Position numbers and translations under genes: made by a program | The notes under the pieces: model-generated | The model's input: the letters and a program-made list of their open reading frames with translations, nothing else | The model's database searches: none | Told to the model about the DNA's origin: nothing | From: Opitutales bacterium | GTDB taxonomy: Bacteria; Verrucomicrobiota; Verrucomicrobiia; Opitutales; JABSRG01 | DNA length: 33,120 nucleotides | NCBI GenBank assembly: GCA_028280845.1 | Contig: JANQKZ010000021.1 | Span: forward strand, 1-33,120 | Reading direction: 5' to 3' | Part shown: positions 32,911 through 33,120 of the stretch, piece by piece | Layout: every line of letters starts with the position of its first letter | How positions within the stretch are numbered: the stretch's first letter is position 1

Positions 32911-33120
32911 GAAGAGGGAGGGCGCTTGAGCTTGGCAAATGGCCTTGGATAGGGGCAGGGCATGCGCCTTCGGCTTTGCCGTTGTCGGACGCGAGGCCAA
33001 GCCCAAGCTTTCGCCCACATGCGGCGTGTTCGGGTCGTTTGGGATGGCTCACGTATTTGAATACGCTCACCTTCCCGTCCTTCCTCAAGCGCCACATCTG
33101 AGCTGAACCTCCCCCTTCCT
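32911..33120. other. terminal spacer with inverted repeats
   Basis: No gene starts convincingly before the window ends. GCTTGAGCTTGGC (32924-32936) and GCCAAGCCCAAGC (32996-33008) are inverted with one mismatch. GGCGCTTGAG (32921-32930) also has its exact complement CTCAAGCGCC at 33084-33093, so two alternative foldings exist. This may be a transcript end region for the rimK unit. Confidence 0.4.

Overview
The window looks like chromosomal DNA from a Verrucomicrobiota bacterium, probably of the marine Opitutia type (Coraliomargarita/Puniceicoccales-like). This is inferred from two secreted proteins ending in the EPSTY...RRRK form of the PEP-CTERM sorting tag, a membrane exosortase in the same window, huge autotransporter-type beta-strand repeat (PATR) proteins, moderately GC-rich DNA, and many starts without a Shine-Dalgarno sequence. 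No phage, transposon, CRISPR, rRNA or tRNA was seen.

Layout. (1) 1-11088, minus strand: two exported, PEP-CTERM-anchored repeat proteins. One is 393 aa and built from eleven 19-residue charged repeats. Upstream lie a good sigma-54 (-24/-12) promoter match and, about 110 bp further, a dyad placed like an activator site. The other is about 3,080 aa and reads as three secreted proteins joined end to end, with only the last keeping the anchor. Its upstream region holds a sigma-70-like promoter, a 22-bp-period operator array and a leader hairpin. (2) 11566-15968, minus strand: pgpH-like 7TM-HD phosphodiesterase (c-di-AMP), phoH ATPase and a HIT-family Ap4A-type hydrolase/phosphorylase. (3) 16230-18767, plus strand: exosortase (Cys235/Arg280/His301), then glgA glycogen synthase. 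(4) 18933-27931, plus strand: a SNF2 helicase whose stop overlaps the start of pstS, followed by pstC, pstA, pstB and phoU, a complete high-affinity phosphate uptake operon with long forms of PstC and PstA. (5) 27941-28345, minus strand: a small ACT-domain protein. (6) 28467-30126, plus strand: an EntD/Sfp-type phosphopantetheinyl transferase overlapping an NAD-dependent epimerase. (7) 30184-32910, plus strand: a tight three-gene unit of a RimB-like retropepsin/'Zn-protease', a RimK ATP-grasp glutamate ligase carrying a C-terminal RCK_C (TrkA-C) domain, and an M14-like succinylglutamate desuccinylase/aspartoacylase-family enzyme.

How they work together. The exosortase is the expected processing enzyme for both PEP-CTERM proteins, although it is encoded separately. 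The Pst/PhoU block is a self-contained phosphate importer. The rimB-rimK-aspA unit looks like a protein glutamylation module that could both add and remove glutamate. The RCK_C domain on RimK is a possible ligand sensor; since some RCK_C domains bind c-di-AMP and PgpH enzymes degrade it, a second-messenger link is a testable hypothesis. The most unusual items are the 19-residue solenoid with its sigma-54 control region, the three-unit giant protein with its operator array, and the RCK_C-fused RimK unit.
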